A stretch of DNA of 13,769 bases from JBJXHC01 sp046160825 (GTDB lineage Bacteria; Bacteroidota; Ignavibacteria; UBA10030; UBA6906), in the NCBI GenBank assembly GCA_046160825.1, contig JBJXHC010000089.1, positions 1 through 13,769 of the forward strand, given 5' to 3'. The position numbers and the translations under genes were made by a program. This document shows positions 1 through 7,650 of this stretch, in pieces; the first letter of the stretch is position 1, and each line of letters opens with the position of its first letter. The notes under the pieces were generated by a model. The model worked only from the letters and a program-made list of their open reading frames with translations, was not told the origin of the DNA and ran no database searches.

Positions 1-499
<499 letters not shown>

Positions 500-504
500 T
501 TTGT

Positions 505-538
505 TTATTGACACGGATCCCCTTGGGTGCATCAATAA
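505..538 (+). other. Hairpin in the 23S-5S spacer
   Basis: The 98-base spacer between 23S and 5S (about 500-597) holds no tRNA. It contains an inverted repeat, TTATTGA at 505-511 against TCAATAA at 532-538, extended by CAC/GTG with a two-base bulge. A processing stem for rRNA maturation is a plausible role. There is no T-run after it, so a terminator is unlikely. Confidence 0.4.
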
Positions 539-597
539 GATTATTGGAAGCTTTCGATCTCAGATATATTTCTTCCTTTTGTCAGAATTGAAAAACT

Positions 598-713
598 TCT
601 GGCGACCATAGCAAAGGTGTTACACCCGATCCCATTCCGAACTCGGCAGTTAAGCCCTTCAGCGCCGATGGTACTACTCGTGCGAACGTGTGGGAGAGTA
701 GGTCGTTGCCAGA
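598..713 (+). rRNA. rrf: 5S ribosomal RNA
   Basis: This is a complete 5S rRNA of about 116 nt. The conserved core CCGATCCCATTCCGAACTCGG is at 627-647. The terminal helix I forms between TCTGGCGAC (598-606) and the 3' strand ending GTTGCCAGA (705-713). It follows the 23S gene in the usual order of a bacterial rrn operon and is the last gene of the operon. The ends are set from the terminal helix and may be off by a few bases. Confidence 0.96.
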
Positions 714-721
714 TTTAATGT

Positions 722-762
722 AAATCCCGTCTTGACGAAGGTTGAGACGGGATTTCTATTTT
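722..762 (+). terminator. Intrinsic terminator of the rRNA operon
   Basis: An 11-bp perfect stem, AAATCCCGTCT at 722-732 with AGACGGGATTT at 745-755, is followed by the T-rich tail CTATTTT. It sits nine bases after the 5S gene, where the rrn operon must stop. The following 763-1014 stretch holds no convincing gene. Confidence 0.9.
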
Positions 763-1014
763 AGTTCTGTAAGAACCCAGCCCGCTATCGGAATCATGGC
801 TTTACGCTTTCGCCTAATATCCGTACTGCTCGCCAAAACATACGACACAACACATCGTTGCCTCAAGCCCCGCCCCCGTCCTTCTTTGTCCAGATGACCC
901 AAGAAAAATGCTAACATTCTACAATATTGTTTACCACGTGTTTCCGACTTATCATTCTTCGTAAATTCATTTATTCTGCTCAACATTCATTTTCCCAATG
1001 GGAGGAATTATTCA

Positions 1015-1959
1015 ATGGCTCAGGAAAGCAAGTTGGGGGGCAACAGTCCATTTGCCAAGAGGATTGTGAAACAGGTTTCAAGGCTTGCACAGGGAAAGGA
1101 AGATATTCTGCTACTAGGTGAACCCTGGTCCGGCAGAAAGATGATTGCGTTTGAAGTTCATGCGGAGCGGGGGAAGAAGAAGCCTGTCGTGTTGTTGGAT
1201 TCTCTCTCGGCAACGGATGTCGAGATACGCTCCGTGATAGCCGGCGGAGATGCTACAGCAGCTGAGGCATCGACTGGCCGACGTATGGCAGGTCTGACGG
1301 ATCAAGCGACACTTATTGTTTCCGATATTGAAAGCATGGCACCACACAATCAATCGCTTCTTGTCAGTTTTCTGAAGGAAGGGCGAAAGAAATACACGGG
1401 GCTCCGAGTTTTCATCACGATCAGTCAGAACCTTATCCGTCTCGCACAAAGTGGAGATCTCTCAGCCGATCTCATTCCATATCTTGAGAAGTTTGAGTTG
1501 GTTGAGGTTCCGCCGTTACGGCAGCGTTTGGAGGATATTCCGGCCTTGGTACATTCCATGACGAAGCAGTACTGCTTGATCATGGGAAAACCAATGAAAG
1601 ATATCGATGAGAATACCACGCAGGTGCTCTCTCAGGGGCAATGGCCTGGTAACATTCGTCAGCTTTCCGCTGTGGTCGGCAAGGCAGTGCAGATTTCCCA
1701 TGGCGACAACTTGGAACTCCCGGGCGAGTATCTTGACGAGCGCCAGCATCTGACAGATGCTATCGAGAATGTCCACGGTGGGAGTATCTTCATTCTCGAC
1801 CAGTCGCTGGATTTGATTGAAAAGCTGCTCATTCAACGTGCGCTGAAGCAGTTCATGTACAACCAGTCGAAGACGGCACAGATTCTTGGACTGAGTGAGG
1901 CAAATTTCAGGTATCGATTAAAAAAGTTCGGCTTACCGAGCATCCGCCAGAAAGTGTGA
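1015..1959 (+). CDS. NtrC/bEBP-like AAA+ regulator with Fis HTH, no receiver, degenerate ATPase motifs
   Basis: The protein has 314 aa and is related to the sigma54-activator (bEBP) family. It has only an AAA+ domain (about 10-235) and a Fis-type helix-turn-helix at about 283-306, so it probably binds DNA. Family landmarks that remain are V-P-P-L-R-Q-R-L-E-D-I-P (165-176) and W-P-G-N-I-R-Q-L (210-217). Key motifs are changed. The P-loop reads GEPWSGRK (35-42) instead of GESGTGKE, with the Lys position now Arg. The Walker B Asp-Glu reads Ser103-Asp104. No GAFTGA loop exists where it should precede Walker B (about 83-99), and the arginine-finger Y-R-L reads P-Y-L. No N-terminal receiver or sensory domain is present. 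The start has a strong Shine-Dalgarno GGAGG at 1001-1005, nine bases before ATG. Family assignment is secure. Loss of sigma54 activation is inferred from the motifs. Confidence 0.9.
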   Translation: MAQESKLGGNSPFAKRIVKQVSRLAQGKEDILLLGEPWSGRKMIAFEVHAERGKKKPVVLLDSLSATDVEIRSVIAGGDATAAEASTGRRMAGLTDQATLIVSDIESMAPHNQSLLVSFLKEGRKKYTGLRVFITISQNLIRLAQSGDLSADLIPYLEKFELVEVPPLRQRLEDIPALVHSMTKQYCLIMGKPMKDIDENTTQVLSQGQWPGNIRQLSAVVGKAVQISHGDNLELPGEYLDERQHLTDAIENVHGGSIFILDQSLDLIEKLLIQRALKQFMYNQSKTAQILGLSEANFRYRLKKFGLPSIRQKV

Positions 1960-1977
1960 GTGGATGGAGATCCAAAC

Positions 1978-2020
1978 GAAAAGGTCTCGCCAAATTATCT
2001 GGCGAGACCCTTTCGCTTTT
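1978..2020. terminator. Bidirectional terminator between convergent genes
   Basis: A 10-bp perfect GC-rich stem, GGTCTCGCCA (1983-1992) with TGGCGAGACC (2000-2009), is flanked by A-runs on the left and T-runs on the right. A U-tract therefore follows the hairpin on both strands. It lies between the stop of the bEBP-like gene (1959) and the stop of clpC (2040), so it should end transcription from both sides. Confidence 0.88.
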
Positions 2021-2039
2021 CTCAAACCCTGTCGATGGG

Positions 2040-4544
2040 CTATGTTGCGTTTGCAGGTTTCTGCTCCTCTTCAAAGTCCCCGCCGCTCTCTTCACCCGAG
2101 TGCGTCGTCCCGAATTTGAGTTCGCCGGTCTTCTTGCTGAAACGCACATGAATCATGCTGCCTTCAGGGTATTTTCCCTTCAGCAGTTCCTCAGCAATCG
2201 GATCCTCAAGGTATTTTTGCAAAGCACGCCGCAAAGGTCGGGCCCCGAACGCCGGGTCATATCCTTTCTCTGCAAGAAATTCTTTTGCTTGCTTGCTCAG
2301 CTCTATGGAAATTCCCATGGAAGAGATGCGCTTCACCAGTTCTCGCATCTGGATCTGCACAATATCCATGATATGTTGCCTCTCAAGCTGATGGAAGATG
2401 ATCGTGTCGTCAATGCGGTTCAGGAACTCCGGATTGAATACCCGTTTCAATGCTTCTTCAACAGCGGATCTCATACTATTGTACGTATCCTTGCTTGATC
2501 CCGCACTGAATCCAAATCCACCACCCGGCTTGAATTCTCGCGTCCCGATATTTGATGTCATAATCAAAATCGTGTTCTTGAAATCCACACGCCGTCCAAG
2601 GCTGTCCGTCAGAATACCATCGTCCAGCACCTGGAGCAAAATGTTGAAGACATCGGGATGTGCTTTCTCAATTTCATCAAGCAGTACGACGGAATACGGT
2701 TTGCGACGAACCTTTTCCGTGAGTTGGCCACCTTCCTCATATCCGACATATCCGGGAGGGGCTCCAACAAGTCTTGAGACGGAGAATTTCTCCATGTACT
2801 CGCTCATATCGATGCGAATCAGCGACTCTTCTGAGTCGAAGAGGTAACGAGCGAGGGCTTTGGCCAGCTCTGTCTTGCCAACACCGGTAGGACCGAGGAA
2901 GATGAACGAACCAATCGGACGTGAGGGGTCTTTCAGACCGGCACGCGTACGGCGTATCGCCTTGGTCAGTTTCTCAATGGCCTCGTCCTGACCGACGACT
3001 TCTTCCTTAAGCACCTTATCCATCTTCAGGAGTTTTTCGGACTCGGACTCGGCAATCTTGTTCACGGGAATGCCGGTCATCATGGCAACGACATCGGACA
3101 TCTGGTCTTCAGTTACTTCGTGAATCGTATCCTGTGACTTCAATTCCCATTCTCGTTTCGCGATTTCCAGGTCGCTGAGGAGTTTCTTTTCCAAATCACG
3201 CAACCGTGCTGCTTCTTCGAAGTTCTGGTTTTTGACCACCTGGTTTTTCGACTGTTTGATTTTCTCGACTTCACCCTCAAGATCCAGAATCTCCTTGGGT
3301 ACATGAATGTTGGCGAGATGAACACGCGAACCTGATTCGTCGAGAACGTCAATGGCCTTGTCCGGTAGGAATCGGTCGGTAATGTAGCGATCGCTCAGTC
3401 GTACGGCGCCTTCTATTGCCTTGTCGGTATAGTGTACGCCGTGGTGCTCTTCGTATTTATGCTTGATATTCTTGAGGATCTGAATCGTTTGATCCACCGT
3501 AGTGGGATCCACCATGATTTTTTGGAACCGGCGATCAAGGGCACCATCCTTCTCGATGTACTGACGGTACTCATCGAGTGTTGTTGCGCCGATGCATTGC
3601 AGCTCGCCGCGCGAAAGGGCGGGCTTGAACATGTTCGATGCATCAAGCGAACCGGATGCGCCTCCTGCTCCGACAATCGTGTGCAATTCATCAATAAAGA
3701 GGATGACGTCCTTGGCCTTCTCCAATTCGTTCATTACGGCCTTCATGCGCTCTTCGAATTGTCCGCGGTATTTCGTGCCGGCAACGAGTGCCGCAAGATC
3801 CAATGTCACGACCCGCTTCCCATGCAGCACGCGGGAAACCTTCTTCTGGATAATGCGCATGGCCAGACCCTCGGCAATGGCAGTCTTGCCGACCCCCGGC
3901 TCGCCAATAAGTACAGGGTTGTTCTTTTTGCGGCGACTGAGAACCTGGGCGACTCGCTCAATCTCCTTCTCGCGACCGACAATGGGATCCAGTTTATCTT
4001 CCAGAGCCAGTTTTGTCAGATCGTGTCCGAAATTATCGAGTACCGGTGTTTTCGATTTCTCCGGCTTTTTTTCGGCCGCGGTTGCTGCGTGTGCCGGCGA
4101 CGAAGGCTTGCCGCTGATGATGTTATCAAGCTCGCCTCTCACCACATCGTAATGGATGTTAAACTGATGGAGAATCTGTGCAGCGATATTGTCGTCGTCC
4201 CTCAACAACGAGAGCAGGAGATGCTCTGTTCCGATGACATCTGATTTATACAGCTTTGCTTCGAGGTATGTAATCTTGAGGACCTTCTCAGCCTGTTTCG
4301 TCAGGGGGATATTGCCGATGGTAAGAGTTCCCCCGGATGTGCGGACCGTGTCTTCGATGGCTTTTTTGAGTTTGTAGAGATCCACACCGAGGTTTCTGAG
4401 GATCTTTACGGCAATCCCCTCACCTTCGCGGATGACGCCAAGCAGCAGATGTTCGGTTCCGATATAATCATGGCCCAACCGCAGAGCCTCCTCACGACTC
4501 AGGCGGATGACGTCTTGAACCCGATTGGAGAAATTGCCTTCCAT
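2040..4544 (-). CDS. clpC: ATP-dependent Clp protease ATP-binding subunit ClpC
   Basis: This is an 834-aa Hsp100 unfoldase that would feed substrates to the ClpP peptidase in the cytoplasm. Its length is typical of ClpC. Domains in order: two Clp_N repeats (about 1-145), AAA+ D1 with Walker A GEPGVGKT (214-221) and Walker B FIDE (283-286), a middle region with a UVR motif (about 439-455, N-F-E-E-A-A-R-L-R), AAA+ D2 with Walker A GPTGVGKT (551-558) and Walker B LLDE (621-624), and the C-terminal D2-small domain. An F-G-F sequence at 677-679 is a candidate ClpP-docking loop, as in other ClpC/ClpA/ClpX proteins. The acidic Gly-rich tail (about 815-834) is variable in the family. The start ATG at 4544 has GGGGA about ten bases upstream. 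All catalytic motifs are intact. No mcsA, mcsB or ctsR lies beside it. A sigma70-like promoter lies about 110 bases upstream. Confidence 0.98.
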   Translation of the reverse strand: MEGNFSNRVQDVIRLSREEALRLGHDYIGTEHLLLGVIREGEGIAVKILRNLGVDLYKLKKAIEDTVRTSGGTLTIGNIPLTKQAEKVLKITYLEAKLYKSDVIGTEHLLLSLLRDDDNIAAQILHQFNIHYDVVRGELDNIISGKPSSPAHAATAAEKKPEKSKTPVLDNFGHDLTKLALEDKLDPIVGREKEIERVAQVLSRRKKNNPVLIGEPGVGKTAIAEGLAMRIIQKKVSRVLHGKRVVTLDLAALVAGTKYRGQFEERMKAVMNELEKAKDVILFIDELHTIVGAGGASGSLDASNMFKPALSRGELQCIGATTLDEYRQYIEKDGALDRRFQKIMVDPTTVDQTIQILKNIKHKYEEHHGVHYTDKAIEGAVRLSDRYITDRFLPDKAIDVLDESGSRVHLANIHVPKEILDLEGEVEKIKQSKNQVVKNQNFEEAARLRDLEKKLLSDLEIAKREWELKSQDTIHEVTEDQMSDVVAMMTGIPVNKIAESESEKLLKMDKVLKEEVVGQDEAIEKLTKAIRRTRAGLKDPSRPIGSFIFLGPTGVGKTELAKALARYLFDSEESLIRIDMSEYMEKFSVSRLVGAPPGYVGYEEGGQLTEKVRRKPYSVVLLDEIEKAHPDVFNILLQVLDDGILTDSLGRRVDFKNTILIMTSNIGTREFKPGGGFGFSAGSSKDTYNSMRSAVEEALKRVFNPEFLNRIDDTIIFHQLERQHIMDIVQIQMRELVKRISSMGISIELSKQAKEFLAEKGYDPAFGARPLRRALQKYLEDPIAEELLKGKYPEGSMIHVRFSKKTGELKFGTTHSGEESGGDFEEEQKPANAT

Positions 4545-4860
4545 TGAGATGATCCCCTATCATATAACGAGCGTGGATTGAGGACTGACTGTATACTAAT
4601 AACATGGAACAACCAAACTGAGTTTCATCGGCAACAAGAAGCCGATTTCACACGGCCAATATAAATAAATCACCAAGGTAAGTCAATGGAGAAAAACTCC
4701 GCACAATCGACTCATTGAGAGCAGCACGAGCACACATCGGACACATGCCGATGACGGGAAAGGTCGGATCCCTCGGGCAAAAGAAAGTCTTGAAGATGAA
4801 ACCTGCTTTGGTTACTTTTACTCTATCACTTTACGGCAACGTGGGAAGCAAGAAGGCACG
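4545..4860. other. Divergent intergenic region, clpC / persulfide dioxygenase, with two short inverted repeats
   Basis: This 316-base stretch has no convincing ORF. It holds the probable clpC promoter on the minus strand and must hold the promoter of the plus-strand sulfur genes, for which I see only a weak TTGAAG (4790-4795)...TACTTT (4813-4818) candidate. Two small inverted repeats share the half-site CATCGG...CCGAT: one spans 4626-4646 (ATCGGC/GCCGAT, 8-base loop), the other 4735-4753 (CATCGG/CCGATG, 7-base loop). They could be regulator sites, but the half-site spacing differs, so this is tentative. Confidence 0.35.
4658..4686 (-). promoter_or_regulatory. Sigma70-type promoter, probably of clpC
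   Basis: On the minus strand a -35 box TTGACT (4686-4681), a 17-base spacer and a -10 box TATATT (4663-4658) read toward clpC. Transcription would start near 4651, giving a leader of about 105 nt. The match to the E. coli-type consensus is good (5/6 and 5/6 with optimal spacing). It has no experimental support and the organism's own consensus is unknown. Confidence 0.55.
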
Positions 4861-5973
4861 ATGATGCAGGTAACGCAAATACGATCGACAGATGGGACAG
4901 GAACCCTCTCGTATATTATTCAGGATCCGGCTACCGCTGTTGCCGTGATCATTGATCCCAATAAAGAGGACATTCCAGCGCTAGAAGGGTTATTGATTCA
5001 AACGGGGGCCCGTCTCACTCACATAATTGACACACACACTCATGTTGATCACGTGTCGGGCGCGAACCCTTTGAGGGAAAAGTTCGGTGCGATAGTCGTC
5101 ATGCATGAAAACACCAAAAACAAGTGGAAGATCATCGATCAGGGAGACAAGTTTGGCATTGGGGATACGTTGCGTGCCAACGCTGCCATCACAGTCGATC
5201 AATACACCAGAGGCGAAGAAACCATCACAACGGGCCCTCTTGAACTCCGCATGCTTTTCACTCCTGGTCACACGGACAATCATATCGCCGTGCTGGTTGG
5301 GGATGCGCTCTTTACAGGTGATCTGTTGCTCATCGGTCAGGCGGGGCGAAGCGATCTTCCTGGCGGCGATCCCGGGCAGCAATATGATAGTTTGTTTACG
5401 ACAATACTTCCTTTACCTGACTCAATAAAGATGTACCCCGGCCATGATTACGAAGGCAACGAGTTCTCTTACCTCCGGGATGAGAAACGCAATAATCCCT
5501 TTCTGCAGAAGCGCACAAAGCCTGAATATATTGAGTTCGTAAAGAACTTTTTTCCTCCGATCGCTGAAGAGGCGGTACGTGGCGGCAAAATGACTCTTCA
5601 ATGTGGAACCCAACGAGTCATGCAGCCATCGGACAAGGTCAGGAACGTTACCCCTTCGCAGCTCGCTGAACTCCTCACGAAAGCAGCAAAGCCGCATGTC
5701 CTTGATGTGCGTGAGCCGTTTGAACTGACGTCATTTGGAGCGATTGAAGGCGTTCAGAATATTCCGGTGGGACAGTTGGTGATGAGGAGGGGTGATCTTC
5801 CGGCGGATAAGGCGGTGGAGATTGTCTGTGTCTGTCAGAGTGGAGGCCGCTCACTTGAAGCGGCACATGTTCTTCAATCCAACGGATACACGAATGTGTT
5901 GAATCTTGTGGGTGGTACTGTGGGGTGGGTGAAAGCGGGATACAAGGTGATAAAAGACAGTGTGCATGCATGA
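4861..5973 (+). CDS. Persulfide dioxygenase-rhodanese fusion (ETHE1-like MBL + sulfurtransferase)
   Basis: The protein has 370 aa. An N-terminal metallo-beta-lactamase domain (1-~235) is followed by a rhodanese domain (about 262-367). The MBL motif T-H-T-H-V-D-H (58-64) with His137 (T-P-G-H), Asp154 (F-T-G-D) and His195 (Y-P-G-H-D-Y) supplies the metal site. The signature G-R-S-D-L-P-G-G-D (162-170) and the Y-P-G-H-D-Y segment place it with ETHE1-type persulfide dioxygenases rather than glyoxalase II. These are mononuclear iron enzymes that oxidise glutathione persulfide (or similar) to sulfite. The rhodanese active loop is C-Q-S-G-G-R-S with Cys325, so both halves look active. The fused rhodanese could interconvert persulfide, sulfite and thiosulfate, as in known PRF/CstB-like fusions. 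ATG at 4864 is an alternative start, better spaced from AGAAGG (4851-4856). A second rhodanese follows within 50 bases. No signal peptide is seen, so a cytoplasmic location is expected. Confidence 0.93.
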   Translation: MMQVTQIRSTDGTGTLSYIIQDPATAVAVIIDPNKEDIPALEGLLIQTGARLTHIIDTHTHVDHVSGANPLREKFGAIVVMHENTKNKWKIIDQGDKFGIGDTLRANAAITVDQYTRGEETITTGPLELRMLFTPGHTDNHIAVLVGDALFTGDLLLIGQAGRSDLPGGDPGQQYDSLFTTILPLPDSIKMYPGHDYEGNEFSYLRDEKRNNPFLQKRTKPEYIEFVKNFFPPIAEEAVRGGKMTLQCGTQRVMQPSDKVRNVTPSQLAELLTKAAKPHVLDVREPFELTSFGAIEGVQNIPVGQLVMRRGDLPADKAVEIVCVCQSGGRSLEAAHVLQSNGYTNVLNLVGGTVGWVKAGYKVIKDSVHA

Positions 5974-6021
5974 TACGGACTCTCTCTTCAAAGTCTCCTC
6001 ATTGAACAATTGGTGGTCATG

Positions 6022-6375
6022 ATGTCTTTCTCAGAAGAGATTCCTCATACAGTTATCAATGTGGACGAAGCACGCAACCTCATCGCGAGCAACGCGGATC
6101 TGATCCTCCTCGATGTCCGGACGCCCGAGGAACACGCTGGCGAGTTGGGAAACCCCGGCAACTCTCTCCTGATCCCCGTTCAAGAGCTTGCGCAACGCAT
6201 TGAGGAATTGGATTCCTGCCGCGGCAAGACCATTCTTGTATATTGCAGAACGGGAAACCGTAGCGGCAAAGCCGCGGCATTTCTTTCGCAACGGGGTTTC
6301 ACGGCAATCAACATGGATGGCGGAATGATGGAATGGAACGAGCGGAGGTTTCCGATTTCCCCGCCGAAGATGTAA
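6022..6375 (+). CDS. Single-domain rhodanese sulfurtransferase
   Basis: This is a 117-aa single rhodanese domain that would carry sulfane sulfur as a cysteine persulfide. Motifs: L-L-D-V-R-T-P-E-E-H near the N-terminus, the catalytic loop Y-C-R-T-G-N-R-S with the active Cys at residue 75, and the C-terminal G-G-M-M-E-W element. The size is normal for GlpE/PspE-like single-domain forms. No signal peptide is evident. ATG at 6022 was chosen because GGTGG (6012-6016) lies five bases upstream; ATG at 6019 or an upstream TTG (6010) are alternatives. It follows the persulfide dioxygenase fusion by about 48 bases on the same strand, so the two likely share a transcript and a role in sulfide or sulfane-sulfur handling. 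Its stop codon is only three bases from the stop of the convergent response regulator gene, with no room for a terminator hairpin between them. Confidence 0.92.
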   Translation: MSFSEEIPHTVINVDEARNLIASNADLILLDVRTPEEHAGELGNPGNSLLIPVQELAQRIEELDSCRGKTILVYCRTGNRSGKAAAFLSQRGFTAINMDGGMMEWNERRFPISPPKM

Positions 6376-6378
6376 TAA

Positions 6379-7521
6379 TCAGCGCGACTCCCCGATCGAA
6401 AGGTCCTCTTTCCGAATCAGCGGTGCGCGTGTGGTCCGTACGGCGTTCCTCACCGTTCCTCGCAATTCCCGAATGTTTCCCGGCCACGAATAACTCACCA
6501 GCTTCCGCATGGCATCCGGTTCGAATCCCGATACTGATGCACGCAGTTCCTTGTTCGCCTGATCCAGGAAATGATCGGCTAGAAGCGGGATGTCTTCTTC
6601 CCGGTCCCGCAGGGGAGGAAGTGTGATGACGTGTTCTCTAAATGCCTGGCGGAGGTTTGGGTGGAAACGTGCTTCGCTGCCGGGTTCTCCGAGACGAAGA
6701 GCTGTGGAAGCGATGACCTGGCCGTCCCACCCTGCCTCATCATGCTCCATCTGAAATGTTCTTCGATGCAGCAGAGCAAGAACGCGTTGTTGAGCCGGCA
6801 GCGGGAGGAAGTCGATGTTCTCGAGAAACAGTGTTCCGCGCTCGGCTTCATCAACCTTCGATCTCCCCTGATCACCGTCATTTGTTCCAAAGAGTTCGCG
6901 CTCAATACCGGCAGGGGGGAAAGTGCTGCAGTCAAAGACAACAAGTGGTCGTCCTCGCCGCTTTCCTGCTTCGTGCGCCGATCGCGCAGCGAGATTCTTT
7001 CCCGTGCCATGCTCACCGGTAATGAGAATCGGTTGGTCGTAGGCCGCCATTTTTCTCAGTGCTTCTACCACAGTCCGAATGGTTTTTGATTCGCCTATGA
7101 TGTTGACCGGAGATCTTCCGCCGACAAACTCTTTGAGATATGAGAGTTCCTTCGCCAGCACCCTGTTGCGCAGGGCGTTCTCGATTTTCAGGATGATCTC
7201 ATCGTTGCTCAAGGGTTTCTGTAAGTAGTCGGCTGCGCCGAGGCGGATTGCGCTGACCGCTGAATCGACAGTACCGAACCCGGTCATTATGAGCACAACG
7301 GCGTCCGGATCAAAGCCGAGGATGTCCTTCAATACCACCAAGCCGTCTACGCCGGGCAAGCGGAGATCCAGCAACACGACAGAAGGGAGCTCCTGTGCAT
7401 AGGAGCGCATTCCCTCTTCACCGGTCAGGGAATATGTCACTTCATATCCCTCGGTTTCCAGGACATCTTTTAAGATTGTACAAATCGCTTGGTCATCGTC
7501 GATGATGAGGACTTTGGTCAT
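6379..7521 (-). CDS. NtrC-type response regulator lacking GAFTGA loop and DNA-binding domain
   Basis: The protein has 380 aa. The receiver domain (1-~120) is complete: acidic D8-D9-D10, phospho-acceptor Asp52 (L-L-D-L-R-L-P-G), Thr80 and Lys102. An NtrC-like AAA+ domain (about 140-365) follows, with good Walker A GEHGTGKN (169-176), L-P-P-L-R-D-R-E-E-D-I-P and W-P-G-N-I-R-E-L. Three features are abnormal. Between E-L-F-G (209-212) and G-T-L-F-L (229-233) the GAFTGA motif that touches sigma54 is missing and replaced by an Asp/Arg-rich stretch. Walker B reads Glu234-Asn235 instead of Asp-Glu. The protein ends 30 residues after the W-P-G-N motif with no Fis HTH. So it can probably be phosphorylated and bind ATP, but not activate sigma54 or bind DNA by the usual route. 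No histidine kinase is in the window. It lies downstream of the polysaccharide block, 130 bases away. Confidence 0.9.
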   Translation of the reverse strand: MTKVLIIDDDQAICTILKDVLETEGYEVTYSLTGEEGMRSYAQELPSVVLLDLRLPGVDGLVVLKDILGFDPDAVVLIMTGFGTVDSAVSAIRLGAADYLQKPLSNDEIILKIENALRNRVLAKELSYLKEFVGGRSPVNIIGESKTIRTVVEALRKMAAYDQPILITGEHGTGKNLAARSAHEAGKRRGRPLVVFDCSTFPPAGIERELFGTNDGDQGRSKVDEAERGTLFLENIDFLPLPAQQRVLALLHRRTFQMEHDEAGWDGQVIASTALRLGEPGSEARFHPNLRQAFREHVITLPPLRDREEDIPLLADHFLDQANKELRASVSGFEPDAMRKLVSYSWPGNIRELRGTVRNAVRTTRAPLIRKEDLSIGESR

Positions 7522-7608
7522 TGCGTAACTCGCTCACAGTTTTGGGTTTGAATATCGTGCGGCTCAATATACGCAATGGAGGGAATTTGTGCCAGGCAAT
7601 GAAGAAGG

Positions 7609-7639
7609 AGGTACTGTCCTTGAATTTAGGACAGTACCT
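7609..7639 (-). terminator. Perfect 12-bp hairpin after the fusion gene, likely terminator
   Basis: AGGTACTGTCCT (7609-7620) and AGGACAGTACCT (7628-7639) form a perfect 12-bp stem with a 7-base loop. On the minus strand it begins 11 bases after the stop of the 9318-7651 gene, which fits a terminator. The following tail CCTTCTTCATT is pyrimidine-rich but lacks a clean U-run, so termination may be leaky. A perfect palindrome upstream of the response regulator gene could also be an operator. Confidence 0.6.
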
Positions 7640-7650
7640 AAGAAGGAACT

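Noticed and set aside
756..986. Minus-strand 76-codon ORF after the 5S gene
   Set aside because: It runs into the rrn terminator, has no recognisable domain and only a weak purine stretch before its start; a chance ORF is more likely.
3432..4244. 270-codon plus-strand ORF antisense to clpC
   Set aside because: It overlaps the well-conserved clpC coding sequence in another frame and shows no domain; long shadow ORFs are common opposite such genes.
4855..4868. Sigma54-like GGCAC...TGC sequence at the persulfide dioxygenase start
   Set aside because: The GG-to-GC spacing is one base short and it overlaps the start codon, so it cannot be a working -24/-12 promoter for this gene.
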